DNA from: Choanephora cucurbitarum
Lineage: Eukaryota > Mucoromycota > Mucoromycetes > Mucorales > Choanephoraceae
Length of the DNA: 64,000 nucleotides
Assembly (NCBI GenBank): GCA_025331435.1
Contig: JAIWNI010000006.1
Location: forward strand, 186,001 to 250,000
Reading direction: 5' to 3'
The number at the start of each line of letters is the position of its first letter. Position 1 is the stretch's first letter. Shown here one piece after another: positions 42,922 to 54,381 of this stretch. The notes below the pieces were generated by a model that saw only the letters and a list, made by a program, of their open reading frames with translations, was not told where the DNA came from and did not search any database. A program made the position numbers and the translations under genes.

Positions 42922-44785
42922 CGAAACCTGAGCGAAACCAAAACCTGAACGAAACCTGAGCGAAAACAAAACACCCTGGGTTTTTTTTTTGGTGGAAACT
43001 TGCGACTTTTTAAATTTATGGCGTAACACTTTGGGCGACGCCAGCAAGTTTGGATGATTTACAAAAACGAACCTTGACCAATCAAAAAGCGAACTTTGGG
43101 CTGCGAAAAAAGCGAATTTATAAAATTGGAAACGAACTTTGGGGGTGGAGTCGCTGTACTTGTTTCATGATGTTAAAATCTCAGTGAGCATTCAGAGTGC
43201 GTCTGTTGAAGCTGCACTCCTACTGACTATTTTAAAGATTTCTTTCCTCATTCAAACACTTCTGGAAAAATGACATTGAATGCTTAATCCATCCTTCACA
43301 ATCTTTTTTTGTTACTTTTCCAGCCGATTCACATATACGATCTGTGAGACGATCATCTGTCGTCAATGGTGTTCTTCTAACACCAGCTTTTACTTTTGAC
43401 CAAAATTCCTCGATTGGATTCAAGAAAGGAGAATATGGTGGCAAATATATACACTTATGTCCTCGTTCTTCGATCAATGCTTTGATTACTTTTGGCTTAT
43501 GAATAGGTGCATTATCCATAACAATATACTGCCCCTTTATATTATTTTTATCTAGTGTATCCATCACGTTGTTTAGATAAGCCAAAAAGTGCTCACTTCT
43601 TGTCCCAACTTTGCCATTGATTTTTACTTCTTTACCATCTGCCCTTCTTTTTTTAGAAGAAGCTGATTCTGGTTTTTTAACGCCAATATTTATGATACCT
43701 GCTTGAGAAATTGCACCTAAAATTGTAAATGTCACACCTTTTCCAGTTGGTACAGTGCCCTTTGCAGGTGTGCCTTTTAATGAACGGCCGTGGTTTCTTT
43801 GCGTATGCAAATTGAAACCTGCTTCATCGATAAAAACACAATTCTTAGAAAAATCCATATCTGCATCACTCTTATATTGTTCAACAATCGCTTTTCGTAA
43901 TGCTATTACTCTGTCAGAATTTCTTGCTGCTGGTATTTTTTCAAGTTTCTTTAACGTAATGTTATGCTTATGTACTAAATGTTTGTGGATGGCAGAAATA
44001 GAGATTTTCAAACCCTCACAAAGTTTTAACTTTAACTCATCTAATATAGCAGTGGTATTCTTTTCGATATAGTCAACTAGAAATTTAGAATGCTCCTCAG
44101 TCAACTTATTACGAGGTCTTCCACGAGGTTTAGAATAAGATCCTGGAAGTCGTCTCTCAGGATCATTGTTATAAGTTTTAACGTAATTCTGGGCAGTGCG
44201 TACATTAATCCCAGTGGCTAAAGCTGCAGCTTTTGTCGTGAATCCTTCTTCGATTATTAAGTCGAAGAGTTTTTCAACTTGTTTAGGAGTATATTTTCTG
44301 TAAGAACCTCTTGTTTTAACATTCAAAGCTGTATGTCTTTTTCTCAATGGCATTGACTCTGCGAAGAGAAAAGCATCTCCAAAAAAATCTTCATTCTCTT
44401 CCTCTATTAAATCTACCTCCATATATTCACGTACATATGATAGAGAATCATTCCCAATTCGTCTTATTTTCTCCATCCATTCTTCGCTCAAACTGAAATG
44501 CTCAATTTCCATTTCTTCCTTCTCGTCATCTTCCATATGATCGTCAGATGAAGTGTCCATATCGTTATCTGAAATAATTTCACTATTAGTGATAAATCCA
44601 CTAACGCTTTGCATGTTTTTCCTAATATTTAAACTAAATAAAAGATAAAAGGAGTCGAAACCTTTGCGATATTTTAGGTTATTTTATATATTCTAATCTC
44701 TTGGTGCAAAATTTATTACTAAGCAACGCAAAACTATTTTTACCTTGACGTAAATATTCTTTTAATGTCAGCGTAAATTAATTTT
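42922..44785 (-). repeat. Right arm of the inverted-repeat element
   Basis: Continuous 1864-bp copy, without the Crypton, of the left arm. Its outer end (44685-44785) mirrors 34475-34575 and its inner end carries the repeated cgaaacctgagcg motif. The outer flank (gtttccgcgc) is unlike the left flank. Confidence 0.9.
43232..44614 (-). CDS. DDE transposase, right-arm copy (DD34E)
   Basis: Same 460-aa protein as at 37648-39030, without a residue difference; the one base change I found is a silent Leu codon (cta versus tta). D263, D367 and E402 are intact. This copy keeps its complete upstream arm sequence, so it is the more likely of the two to be expressed from its own promoter. Confidence 0.92.
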   Translation of the reverse strand: MQSVSGFITNSEIISDNDMDTSSDDHMEDDEKEEMEIEHFSLSEEWMEKIRRIGNDSLSYVREYMEVDLIEEENEDFFGDAFLFAESMPLRKRHTALNVKTRGSYRKYTPKQVEKLFDLIIEEGFTTKAAALATGINVRTAQNYVKTYNNDPERRLPGSYSKPRGRPRNKLTEEHSKFLVDYIEKNTTAILDELKLKLCEGLKISISAIHKHLVHKHNITLKKLEKIPAARNSDRVIALRKAIVEQYKSDADMDFSKNCVFIDEAGFNLHTQRNHGRSLKGTPAKGTVPTGKGVTFTILGAISQAGIINIGVKKPESASSKKRRADGKEVKINGKVGTRSEHFLAYLNNVMDTLDKNNIKGQYIVMDNAPIHKPKVIKALIEERGHKCIYLPPYSPFLNPIEEFWSKVKAGVRRTPLTTDDRLTDRICESAGKVTKKDCEGWIKHSMSFFQKCLNEERNL

Positions 44786-45609
44786 GTTTCCGCGCTTGCG
44801 TGATTTGTAATGTGCATTTTTTTTTTCAGAAAAAAGATATGTCTTTGCTGTAACATCCTCGAGTTACAATACAAGCACATTCTTTTCTTTGCTACACACA
44901 GCCTGATTTAATCAGGATCAATTCCAACCTTACAATAATCGCATAACTGAAAGAAATACGCACTAAAGTAACAAACAAAACTAGTTTGGAATAGAACAAC
45001 TTTATGATAGGCCATTGTTTACATCAAAAGAAGTGTTTATCTGGGGGCTTATATTCAAGAGATGCTCTGAATGCGTGCACATATACACTTATACAGATTT
45101 GGGCTTCTGCGCTCGATCTGCTGGCAAACCTAAAAGCGTTTAGGCTTACGTGTTCTGCTTTGACTTCAGAGCATAATTAAGAGTTGTGCACTGCCGTACA
45201 ATTTCTAGATGAATGTGTTTTTCAGTTTCATAAAGCACCTAAATCTTGGAAAAATCGACACATAGCTGAAGAAAGAAGTATTCGCTTGAGAAATCATAAA
45301 TACAAAAATCATCTAGAAATAAGATGCAACAAGCTCCAATGTTTATAAAAAGAAGGAACTGTCAGAACAAACTTACTGTTTGAAAGTATGATGATTGTAG
45401 CGTACTTGTGTATCTCATTTTATGCTAGTTCTCTAAACCATACTATGCTTCTCTTTTTCTTTTCCTTAACCTGAAGAGGATTAACAATTATTAGGGTATA
45501 CGTAATCTCTCAAAAGTCACATAGTGCTACAGTTGATCAGAAATATTTAAAGAGATATAAAGGTTTCTACATTTTGGTTTTCTCTTCAAGACCAAATACT
45601 TGTTTTAGT
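44786..45609. other. Intergenic, right flank of the transposon island
   Basis: AT-rich; no gene seen. The last 100 bp before 45610 would hold the promoter of the esterase gene. Confidence 0.4.
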
Positions 45610-46812
45610 ATGAAGCATCTTTATCCAACACCCCCAGGGGCTATTCCAAACATAAAGAGGGCACTCAATTTGCAAACTGATGAAGAAGCATATGATTTAC
45701 AGAATATACGAAAGTATTATGATCTCAGTATAATAAATTTGCCTGCCCCTGAAGTTAACAAGCAAGATAAGGAGATTACTTCTAATGGATACACAGTCAA
45801 AATCTCCATTCTTCGTCCTGTAGACTCGGAAGATACTGTTTTACCCGTTATACTTTATCTGTAAGTACTATTCTTGTATTCAAAAATGAATTGTATTAAT
45901 CTATGTATGTAGACACGTAAGAGTGTTCATGGATTTGTATTACAACACTCTCCTCAGCTCCCTCCTAACCTTTTTTTTTGATGTAGGGCGGAGGCTTTAC
46001 ATTTGGTAATTACCTTACAAGCCGTATGCTCACGAACAAAGTACGTTTCCTAATGCCTCTTGATAATCTATACTATAACGACTGATTTTGTTTTAGCTAG
46101 TCAACCTGATACCTGCTTGTATTATTTTTGTTGATTATAGCTTAAGCCCTGAAGCTAAATATCCTACTGCTCTTGAAGAGTGCTATGCTGCTTTATGCTG
46201 GACGCAACAGAATGCAAAATCAATACACGCTAATATCAGGCAACTTGTTGTTATGGGTGATTCGGCAGGTGGAAATCTTTCTACCGCTTTGACAAGTTAG
46301 TATATGTCTCCTCTAAACATAGTCTGATCAATTTTTTGACATCTTTCGTATTAATAGTGCTTGCAAAAAAGAGAGGAAACAATGGCATAACATACCAAAT
46401 GCTATTTTATCCTATGACCGATACTGACATCACTAGAGATTCATACATCGAATTCAAGGATGATCCTGTTTTAGGAGCCTCATTCGCAACTTATTTTTGG
46501 AAGCAGTATCTGACTGATGTAGACACTATTAATGAAGCTACAGCTGTACCTTTACGCGGAACTATCGAAGGTCTGAAAGGACTGCCTCCAGCCTTTGTCC
46601 TTACGTGTGAGAAGGATGTCTTAAGAAGTGAAGGCGAACTCTACGCTAGCAAGTTAAGAGAAGCAAATGTCAACGTGATTGCTATACGCTATCTAGGAGT
46701 AAACCATGGATTCCTTCATGGAACTACTACACCAGTAGAAACAGAGACTGCCATCATGCAAATCGTTGATATCTTGAAAAGACACTGGCAATCTTATAGC
46801 TCTAAGATTTAA
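45610..46812 (+). CDS. HSL-family alpha/beta-hydrolase (esterase/lipase) with 4-nt microexon
   Basis: Exons 45610-45860, 45913-45916, 45987-46040, 46097-46295 and 46358-46812 give 320 aa. The microexon ACAC completes Leu-His so that the oxyanion motif HGGGF appears: ct|a cac|ggc gga ggc. Without it the conserved motif and the frame are lost. The nucleophile is Ser in GDSAGGNL, the acid is Asp in CEKDVLRSEG, and the base is His in NHGFLHG. FVDYSLSPEAKYP is the family's second signature. No signal peptide is visible, so it is probably intracellular. HSL-type enzymes hydrolyse short-chain or aromatic esters. The ATG at 45610 was preferred because the frame upstream has only a TTG. It converges on the SDR gene (133 bp). 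Confidence 0.9.
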
Positions 46813-46945
46813 AAGATTTACCTAATGAACATACGATTTTTTTTAAAAAGAAAGTTAGCCATAAACAATGTATTGACACAACTACTTTTTTTTATTGATA
46901 TGTGTATCAACATATATGATAAGAAGAAGTTTTATTTACATAATT

Positions 46946-47730
46946 TTACCAAGGAATTTCCTTTCCTCTAAAATCCAAAAATTTACCATTATCCTCAAGT
47001 TTCAAATTGTTCAACACCTCAAGTTGTGCTTTAACAGAGCGTTCAGGTGACATGGTTGCGTTAATACCACCAAAATCAGTTTTGACCCAGCCTGGGTGAG
47101 ACGCATAAACAATAAAATTTTCTGCTGCCAACTGACTTGCTGTTAATCTTGTGAGCATGTTGAGTGCTGTCTTTGAAACGCTAAAAGCAACTGCGCTTTT
47201 GATTTTACTATCGGGGCCTCTAGACTGAATCGAGGCCAAGACAGTGGACATATTCATGATCTTGCGTGTTTCTGCTTGACGAAGAAGAGGTAAGAATGCG
47301 TTTGTTACGTTGGCTGCGCCTAGCGTATTCGTTCTAAACTTATTCAAAAAGTCTTCTTCAGGTCTATGGGCACCAAAACAGAATGTTATCGCTTAAATGG
47401 TGAACAGTCTTTTGGCTGTACTTACGTTTCGAAAACAGTTCTTGAACCTTGTCCACCTATACCAGCGTTGTTAATTAGGACATCAATACCTTCTGGAGCA
47501 TCTTTGGAGACTTGGAAGACAGCCTCTTCAATTGACTTGCTATCTGTTACATCCAATGGCACTCCAAATACATTCTCATTATTGATAAGAGATTTTAACG
47601 ATTCCGATTGTTCGGGCTGACGAGCACTTGCAAAAACCTTGTGGCCACTGCCAGCTAATTGCCTCACAAACTCAAGGCCAATGCCACGAGATGAACCAGT
47701 AACAAGATAAGTCAATGCTTTACCAGTCAT
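46946..47730 (-). CDS. Short-chain dehydrogenase-like protein lacking the catalytic Tyr
   Basis: Exons 47730-47426 and 47363-46946 give 240 aa. The Rossmann motif TGSSRGIG, the adenine-pocket Asp in PLDVTD and the NNAG motif are present, as in the C-factor/sniffer-like SDR subgroup. The active-site motif Y-x-x-x-K reads FSVSK, so Tyr is replaced by Phe through one base (ttt) while Lys remains. The catalytic Ser region (NMSTVLASI) is kept. It should bind NAD(P) but may reduce carbonyls poorly or not at all. A sequence error or a recent mutation is an alternative. The first in-frame ATG was used. Confidence 0.88.
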
Positions 47731-47992
47731 GAAGAATAATAGCAATCAATTAAAGAAAATAAATCAAAGAAGATAAAACGATTCGCGTATCTTTTTTTTT
47801 CTTTTTATAAAGAAAAGGTGTTTTTTGATAGGTTGTTTCTCAGCGAGACAGATCGCGTCATGCATAATTAGCGATTTCATCGGAAATAGCTGCGATCGAT
47901 ATTATACAATCACCAAGCTTGAGTAATATCGTGATAATATCATAGATAAAGATAATACAAATCTATATTGGTATAGTGCAAAAGTCGTACAT

Positions 47993-49076
47993 TTAACCGA
48001 GTGTACACTTTTGGTTTTCTTTATCAAAAACAGTTTGAACTAAATAATAATTGTTATCCAATTCTAAATTGTAACTTCCACTAGATGAAGAAGTTGTGTA
48101 ATTGCCGAATCGATTTGCACTGTTGTTTGAGTCTGCACAAAAGTCGCCAAGTTCAATAGTCAGGTTGTCAGTCTGAATCTTCCAGGCGTTGTTTCGAGGA
48201 TCTGTCAAAACATCTTGAATTTCGTGAGAGAATATGTTGATGGCTGCATCAATGGCTGGTGAGTTGTTGGGCGATTGAGATTTGTTGATACTAGGGACAC
48301 ATCTATATTATATAATTCGTTTAATAAAGAAAAAAAAAGGAACTATAACACGCAGAGTCGACTTGCCTATCAGAACAGATACCAGGATAACCAATAAAGA
48401 TGTATTGGAATTGGTCGCTGTAACTGTTATATCCGCAATTGACTGAGCAGAATTCTGAGTCACTGACATCAGGACCGCCCATAATGATATAGACACCATC
48501 ACTATCAAGTTGATTGGTAGGTGAGAGATAGCCTGAGTTGACAGCATCTAGTACAATTTGCTTATGTACTGAATTTGTCAAGTTGAGAGAGTGGCTACCA
48601 GCATCATTGACTGCTGCTGCTAAATGAAGTGGGCCTGTTACTGATTTACCGTTACTGTCGGTGTATTGGTTAACTATAAATAAACGCATATTAATAGCCT
48701 TTCCTTTTTTGAGTCTTTTCATACAATTTTTTTTCTTACATGTTTTGAACCAAGGTGATAAAGAAATCTTGTCAACAAACTTCATGAACGTCTGTTGCTC
48801 TTGCTGAAGTTGAGATGATGACCAATTACCATAGAATATGATGTAAGCTATGTATTTTAGTTAGGTAGATAAGGATCCAGCATTTGATTTTTTTAGTGTG
48901 GCAAATTTACCATTCACTTTATCATGTAGGATGTTGCCGCCCTGGTTCTTGAAGCTGCTACCATATTGCGAGATAGTGTCGTGAGCGGTATTATTTGAAC
49001 TTGCAACTATCTGTTGTGCTGAGGAAGCTGCAAGTAGTGCAGAAAACAAGCAGCCGAAGAAAGCTCGAAATCTCAT
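47993..49076 (-). CDS. EXORDIUM/PHI-1-like secreted protein
   Basis: Exons 49076-48911, 48847-48740, 48673-48367 and 48302-47993 give 296 aa. A signal peptide (MRFRAFFGCLFSALLAASSA) precedes family signatures: AYIIFYGNWSSSQ, ISLSPWFKTFNQY, VTGPLHLA, DGVYIIMGGPDV with FCSVNCGYN, SPNNSPAIDAAINIFSHEI and LTDPRNNAW. This is the phosphate-induced protein 1/EXORDIUM family, best known from plant cell walls and also found in some fungi; biochemical function is unknown. Intron 3 has a GC donor (gatag|gcaagt), needed to keep CSDRCVPSIN in frame. Extracellular location is likely. Confidence 0.87.
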
Positions 49077-50352
49077 TCTCGTCAAGTTTGTTATAGAAAG
49101 GAAAAAAAGAAGGGGAGAAAGAAATTAAGACTAAGGGAAATAAGCATCTAAATATGGTGTAAATGTATGACGGCGTCTCAATTAAAAGATGAATAGTGTG
49201 TCTTGATTCGCTTATTGTTAATTGTTGCGAATTAAATATAGCAATTCTATACTTATTTTAAATTGAATCAAACTTTTGAGTCAAGTGAATTCTATCATTT
49301 GCGCTATACATAAAAAGAAAAAGAAAAGCTACTGCTTGACTTGCCTTCCTTTGCATAAGAAAGAATAGAGAGATTTTTGCTATCGCAAGTCTTTCTGAAT
49401 TTTCTACAAAGCACAAGTGAGACTGAAGTGTCTTGCTTAGCACTTGCCATAGATACAAATCGAAAAAAATGGACGCTCCAATGCTTTTTCTGTTTCTTTC
49501 GTTCTTTTGAGGAGAATAGATTGGTTAGCTTTAATCAAATTCAAAACATTCTGTGCTTGTGCGTATTTTTTTTAGCATTTTTGAAAACAGCTGTTTCAAA
49601 TCGTTTAGGTAGAACCATTGCTAATATGATCACCTACATATCTTTAAACAAGTAGTCTTGTCGACTTTGAAGAAAGTTGCCAGTAAAGTTTTTTTTTGCC
49701 TCTTTATTGTGTCCCTCCTTTCTTATTTATTTAAAAAGCAATGAGCCTGCAAGCTTTGTATTAAATACATAAGTATTATTCAGTTTGAGACATAGGAAAC
49801 TTTATTTCTTACATGAGCACTTTATTGTTAAATAAATAAAGAAGATGTTGTTAGAAAATATTTCGCATCATAAAACCAATAATAGATATGGTGGCTAGGG
49901 GCTCCTCTTTTTAAAAGAAAAACATCATAACAAAATCGCCCTAGCCATTTAAGAAATGCTAAAACAAAGGATCCATGTTAAAGCCGACCATTTTTGCTCT
50001 CTTTAGGAGTACACCACATAGATAGACTTAAAAAAGACTAAGTCTGAAAGCACGAAAATACACAAAAATCAACATGAAATATACGTATAGATATATTCAG
50101 CAAGGAGTTATGGCCGCTGAAGCATACAAACGAGGAGCTGCGAATTGATTGATAGACCTTCTATTGTCGACTTGCAGGTATAGTTATGAACCATCTGCCC
50201 TCCTTAAGTTCATAAAAAAAAAGACTCTTTTTTTGAATTCCCCTATTCTACCTATCTTTCTCTTCTTCTTTTTTGTTTTTATATATATCTAGTTTTTTTT
50301 TTGCTCGAATTTCCATCTCTCTTTCTTTTCTCTTCCATACTTTCCTTCAGTA
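49077..50352. other. Intergenic between divergent genes
   Basis: 1.3 kb shared upstream region of the EXORDIUM-like gene (-) and the membrane-protein gene (+). C/T-rich tracts and a ttttatatatatct box at about 50276-50290 precede the plus-strand gene. The open frame at 49377-49655 lacks any motif. Confidence 0.4.
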
Positions 50353-52026
50353 ATGGCTACTCAACAAGCCCAAACACGCTCCAATTTTCAAAATGAATCA
50401 AATCCTGGAAAATCTAAGCAGACTTCCCAAACAATGCGGAATAAACGGAGATCGAAATCCATCTCTGGTAGTAGTTCAAATGCACATCAATCACACTCTA
50501 TGCGTCGACCATCAGCACCGGCAATGGTTGAGATACCTCGGTTATCAATTGCGAACCGTTTCATGTCTGGGGAGTATAACAAGAATGAAGCGGCTTCTTC
50601 TTCTGGCTCTATATCAGTTTCAGCCTTACACAATAAGCTTTCACCAGCAAGTTCGATATTGAGTACTGGGTATGTTGGAGAAACGGCAGGAGACTCAATG
50701 CCTGGACGACTTACTATTGCTGAGGCGTTTATGAAATCATCATCTACTTTGCCGAATACTATTAGATCGTGTTCTGTTTCATTAATGGACGAACAAGTGA
50801 GGTCGGATAGAAAAGGTAAGCATTCACATATTCTAGCTGCATTCTAGAACAGAGATTGATCTTCTGCATACCAAAAACAAAACAAAACAAAACCAAAAAC
50901 TCCAGAATCACGGAACTCTCGATCGTCTATCTTTGATGATACATTTCAATTGGGTTTGGCCACCTCTAATGACCAAGGAAGAAAAAATAGCCGACCATGG
51001 GGGAGTCAAGATACTTTAGTTCAAATGGATAAAAAAAAGCCGATCTATGCGCAGTTTATAGAATCTGAAAAATATGCAACTCTAAACAGAGACTATTCTG
51101 AGGATGACAAGACAGCACATTCTGACTATGAAGATAACAGAGAAAACGCTCAGTTGTACGATAAGTTTGAAAATTACTATCAAAATGGACCTACTGGTTG
51201 GGAGCCTACAGAGGAAGAAAATAGCAATTCTGAATCAGAAGAAAAAGAACAAACTATAGAGAAAGCTCCTTCCATAAAGACTTTTGAACAAATGCCCGAG
51301 ATGGAAGAGAGCAAAGGAATTTGGATAGGATGTTGCTTTATTAGCTGTAACAGAAGATCTTTACCCAAAAAAAAAGAAGAAGATATTGAGCAACAAGCCG
51401 ACACCAAGCACAGCAAATGTTGTGGTAGAAGACTATGGGTCTTTTGCTCATTTATCCTGATTATTGTTTGTGCATTAGTTGCTTATTTCTTGTGGCCCCG
51501 TATACCTCTAATGCGTATTGAAGGTGCTTCTCTCACTTCGCCTGTGAAGATCACAGAAACAAAACAAAATATGTGGTTTGGTGGTAGCATTCAATTCGAA
51601 AGTGAATGGCTAGTTAACGTTACAGTAGATAACCGAAAGAACCACATACCCACACATCTATCTCAGATACAAGTTTTAGCAAAAGATGCACTTACAGGAC
51701 TTGTTATCGGTAAAGGGACACAAAATGATGACCCTAGTCCTGAACAAGTTGTTTTACCTCCTAACAGTATCTCGACGATCCAGCTACCCATCCGTATTGA
51801 CTATCAAGCACGAGATAATACAGACACTACATTTGGGGATCTGTTGAAATCCTGTTCGCCTAAACAATCTTCTCCTTCAACTAACTCCACTAATCTAAAT
51901 CAACGAGAAGCACTCGCATTGCATTTTTGGATCACGCTTCATTTTTTTGGACTCGACTGGACAGGTTATAAGCCAACAGTGATAGCTGCGCCAGCAACTG
52001 GTGGATTCGCTTGCCCACAGTCTTAA
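50353..52026 (+). CDS. Single-pass membrane protein with LEA-2/NHL-like outer domain
   Basis: Exons 50353-50815 and 50906-52026 give 527 aa. The first 340 residues are hydrophilic, Ser-rich and acidic (a likely disordered cytoplasmic tail), with basic NKRRSKSISGSSS early and a Cys cluster (GCCFISCNRR, SKCCGRR) next to the membrane. One helix, VFCSFILIIVCALVAYFLWP, follows. The last 160 residues (RIEGASLTSPVKITETKQN, ESEWLVNVTVDNRKNHIPTH) look like a beta-rich LEA-2 domain as in plant NDR1/HIN1-like and fungal vacuolar proteins. No signal peptide; type II orientation is likely. The specific function is unknown. It converges on CotH with 213 bp between stops. Confidence 0.78.
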
Positions 52027-52239
52027 AAAAGTTTATGTAATCCCCTGTAAAATAAGTATTTATACATCATATAAAGAGACCCCTATTATTTCATTTGCTC
52101 AAATCTCTCGCCTGCTCACTTGTTAGTAAAATTTATACAGTCCAGAAGTGCACGTTTATTTTTCTTGTTTATAATGAATCGAATCATGCATATTGTGCTT
52201 TATTTCCATATATATCAAAACTGCCAAAAAATAAGCTTT

Positions 52240-54173
52240 TCAGACTTTTAAAGGAAGATCAATAATAGGATCATAACGTGTCTTTTTTTTGTAGTTATCG
52301 GATTTTGTCTTGATCCATTCTTTCAATCCGTAAAGTGAAGCATGTCCTGTCGGGCCATTGATAGCTTTGTCAAAGCTGACATCTGAGTTTAGTCGGATAA
52401 CATATTCAGCTGCAGTAATAAGACTCAAAGAAGATGGAATTCCAATGTTTTTGTTCGATTGATTGTTATGGTTATGATTGATTATGTTTCCTATAATTGG
52501 ACCAACATATTCAGGTCCTTTTCCAACATGCGGCAAGCTCTTGTCCCATGCAACATCATCTCTTATAAAGTCTACCACAGAGTCAATGATTGGAAAGGCG
52601 ACTGAAGGATTGTAGAGCTTATTCATGATGCTGTCTAGATGCTGTTCAAACAATGCTCTATACTCGTTTATCTTAAGTAAAGCAGTAATCAATGGCCGAG
52701 TTTTGAATCCCTCAAAACTAGTATAGTCTCCTACGGCTATTTTCTTCATGTTTACAGGACCACTACCCATAGATAAATCGAAATCCCACATGATCCATAC
52801 AAATCGGTTTTGCTTGGGACACTTGTAAAGAAAATAATTGTTTGTGTTTTGCAGATAAGCATCAAACAAGCCAAAAGCAAACTCGCTTGCCATAGAAACA
52901 AGAAACCCCTCTACATCGATTTGCTCCTCCCACTTGGATATAGTAGCTGATATACTCTTATCATCGGCTTTTTCTTGGAACTGTTGTTGATCATGAATGA
53001 ATTGGATAAAGGAGCTTAGATCATCCAAACCACTTGCTCCCATTTCTGATTCTTCAGACACAGAGTATGCAGAGGATTTATATGCAGAAGGTCCAGCTCC
53101 CTTATAAGATAAATCAGCTCGACTGCTTCCACTACCTCCTTCAGATTCATAAAGTATGCCAGTAGATGAGTCACCAAACTCGTTTTCTAGCCAGGTCTTG
53201 TCGTACTTTTCTAACATTGAGTATAATCCAACAGGTCGATCATTTATAAAAACTCTAAATATGAAAAAGAAAGGAGTTAAGTTGAAAGATCGAGACAATT
53301 AAAATTAAAGTTATTCATTTTACCTAACGTAAGAAGCTCTTGATGCAGGTTGGTTGGCAGCATTAAGCATTTCAGTTACAATAAATTCTCGCATATAACT
53401 AGGGTCAGTAACTGTTGAACGTAGTTTGAGCTTTTTGTATCCACCCAAGCTATTTTTGCTCTTTTTGTCTATCTTGAAATTGTACGAAAACTTTGTCAAT
53501 CTTCTAGATGATCTGCCTCCGATTTCAAATTTTGCATTACTGAAAGTTTGTGCTGATTTTGTGCTACATTCAGTAAGGAAAAGGTAAGATGAAAGTAGCT
53601 TATCACTTCTCTTAATCCTACCTTATAAAAGTAATATTTGCTTTTACTTGAATGTCTTGCAAGTAATGAGTATGAATATTATCAATATCTGACTGATCAG
53701 CCTGGACGTAAATGGTTGGGATTTCACCAACTGGATGCAAATCAGAGTTATTAGGCTGGCGATTGAAACGTTTGGGTATACTGTCTATAGACTCAAAGGT
53801 AGAGAGAGCCTTTACATTCCAATTGCGGCCATAAAATTCGTTTAAAGAAGAAGTGTTGATTCGCTTGCGCTTGAAGTCTTCACATTCGATTATCTTGGCT
53901 GTCATTTTCTCTAGTTTGCAGTAAGAATAAGGCGAATTGGCAGGAGCTTTGCCTTGAAAGAGAATGTTACTCTCTTTTGAAGGCTTAAGGGCATAAACAG
54001 TGTCATTAATGACAATTCCTGTGTCTGTTGATGGGGAATTCAAAATAACACTGTAGAGGATATCAGCAGCATATATAGCTTGTATAGCTGTAGGCAATGA
54101 TTAGCCAAATGTTTGCATCTATTTTCTCTTGCTTACATAGAAGTGAACAGAGTATCGCTTTCCTTAACTGCAT
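52240..54173 (-). CDS. CotH-family (spore-coat H-like) secreted kinase-fold protein
   Basis: Exons 54173-54137, 54087-53622, 53563-53324 and 53254-52240 give 585 aa. A signal peptide (MQLRKAILCSLLSIQAIYA) is split by the first intron. The CotH core has IGGRSSRRLTKFSYNFKI, LKLRSTVTDPSYMREFIV, RVFINDRPVGLYSMLEKYDK and the metal-binding WIMWDFDLSMGSG box. The family is an atypical protein-kinase fold. In Mucorales, surface CotH proteins include invasins such as Rhizopus CotH3. This copy shows no hydrophobic C-terminal tail of the GPI type (it ends YDPIIDLPLKV) and I did not find the invasin's characterised surface motif, so a role in host contact cannot be claimed. Confidence 0.9.
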
Positions 54174-54381
54174 GATGCTGTTTTGATGAAAGAAAGACAG
54201 AGATAACAATGGCGCAAAGAAGCTATTTATTTCCAGGGGAATAAAAAATGAAAAAGGAAATTCAGTCGAGAAATGCACCATACCATGCTCAAATAGGAAA
54301 ACTAAACGCTGTGTTGTTATCGAAACAAAGCCATTGTGTTTTGAAAATATGCATTGACTGCAGCCAACATCGCGTGCCGTT

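Larger units (their letters stand above)
34475..44785. mobile_element. Long-inverted-repeat composite element with three nested insertions
   Basis: Left arm 34475-34575 plus 37575-39339 and right arm 42922-44785 are reverse complements. Comparison by eye found one synonymous change in the transposase gene and one A-tract length difference (9 versus 10). The left arm contains a Crypton. The centre (39340-42921) carries two convergent genes, each broken by another insertion. Removing Crypton (3002 bp), solo LTR (448 bp) and Tc1-like element (1336 bp), duplications included, leaves 5525 bp with arms of 1863 and 1864 bp. No target duplication is visible at the outer ends (gagata left, gtttcc right). 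It could be one transposon with very long inverted ends, or two inverted copies of a transposon that trapped the centre. Confidence 0.75.
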
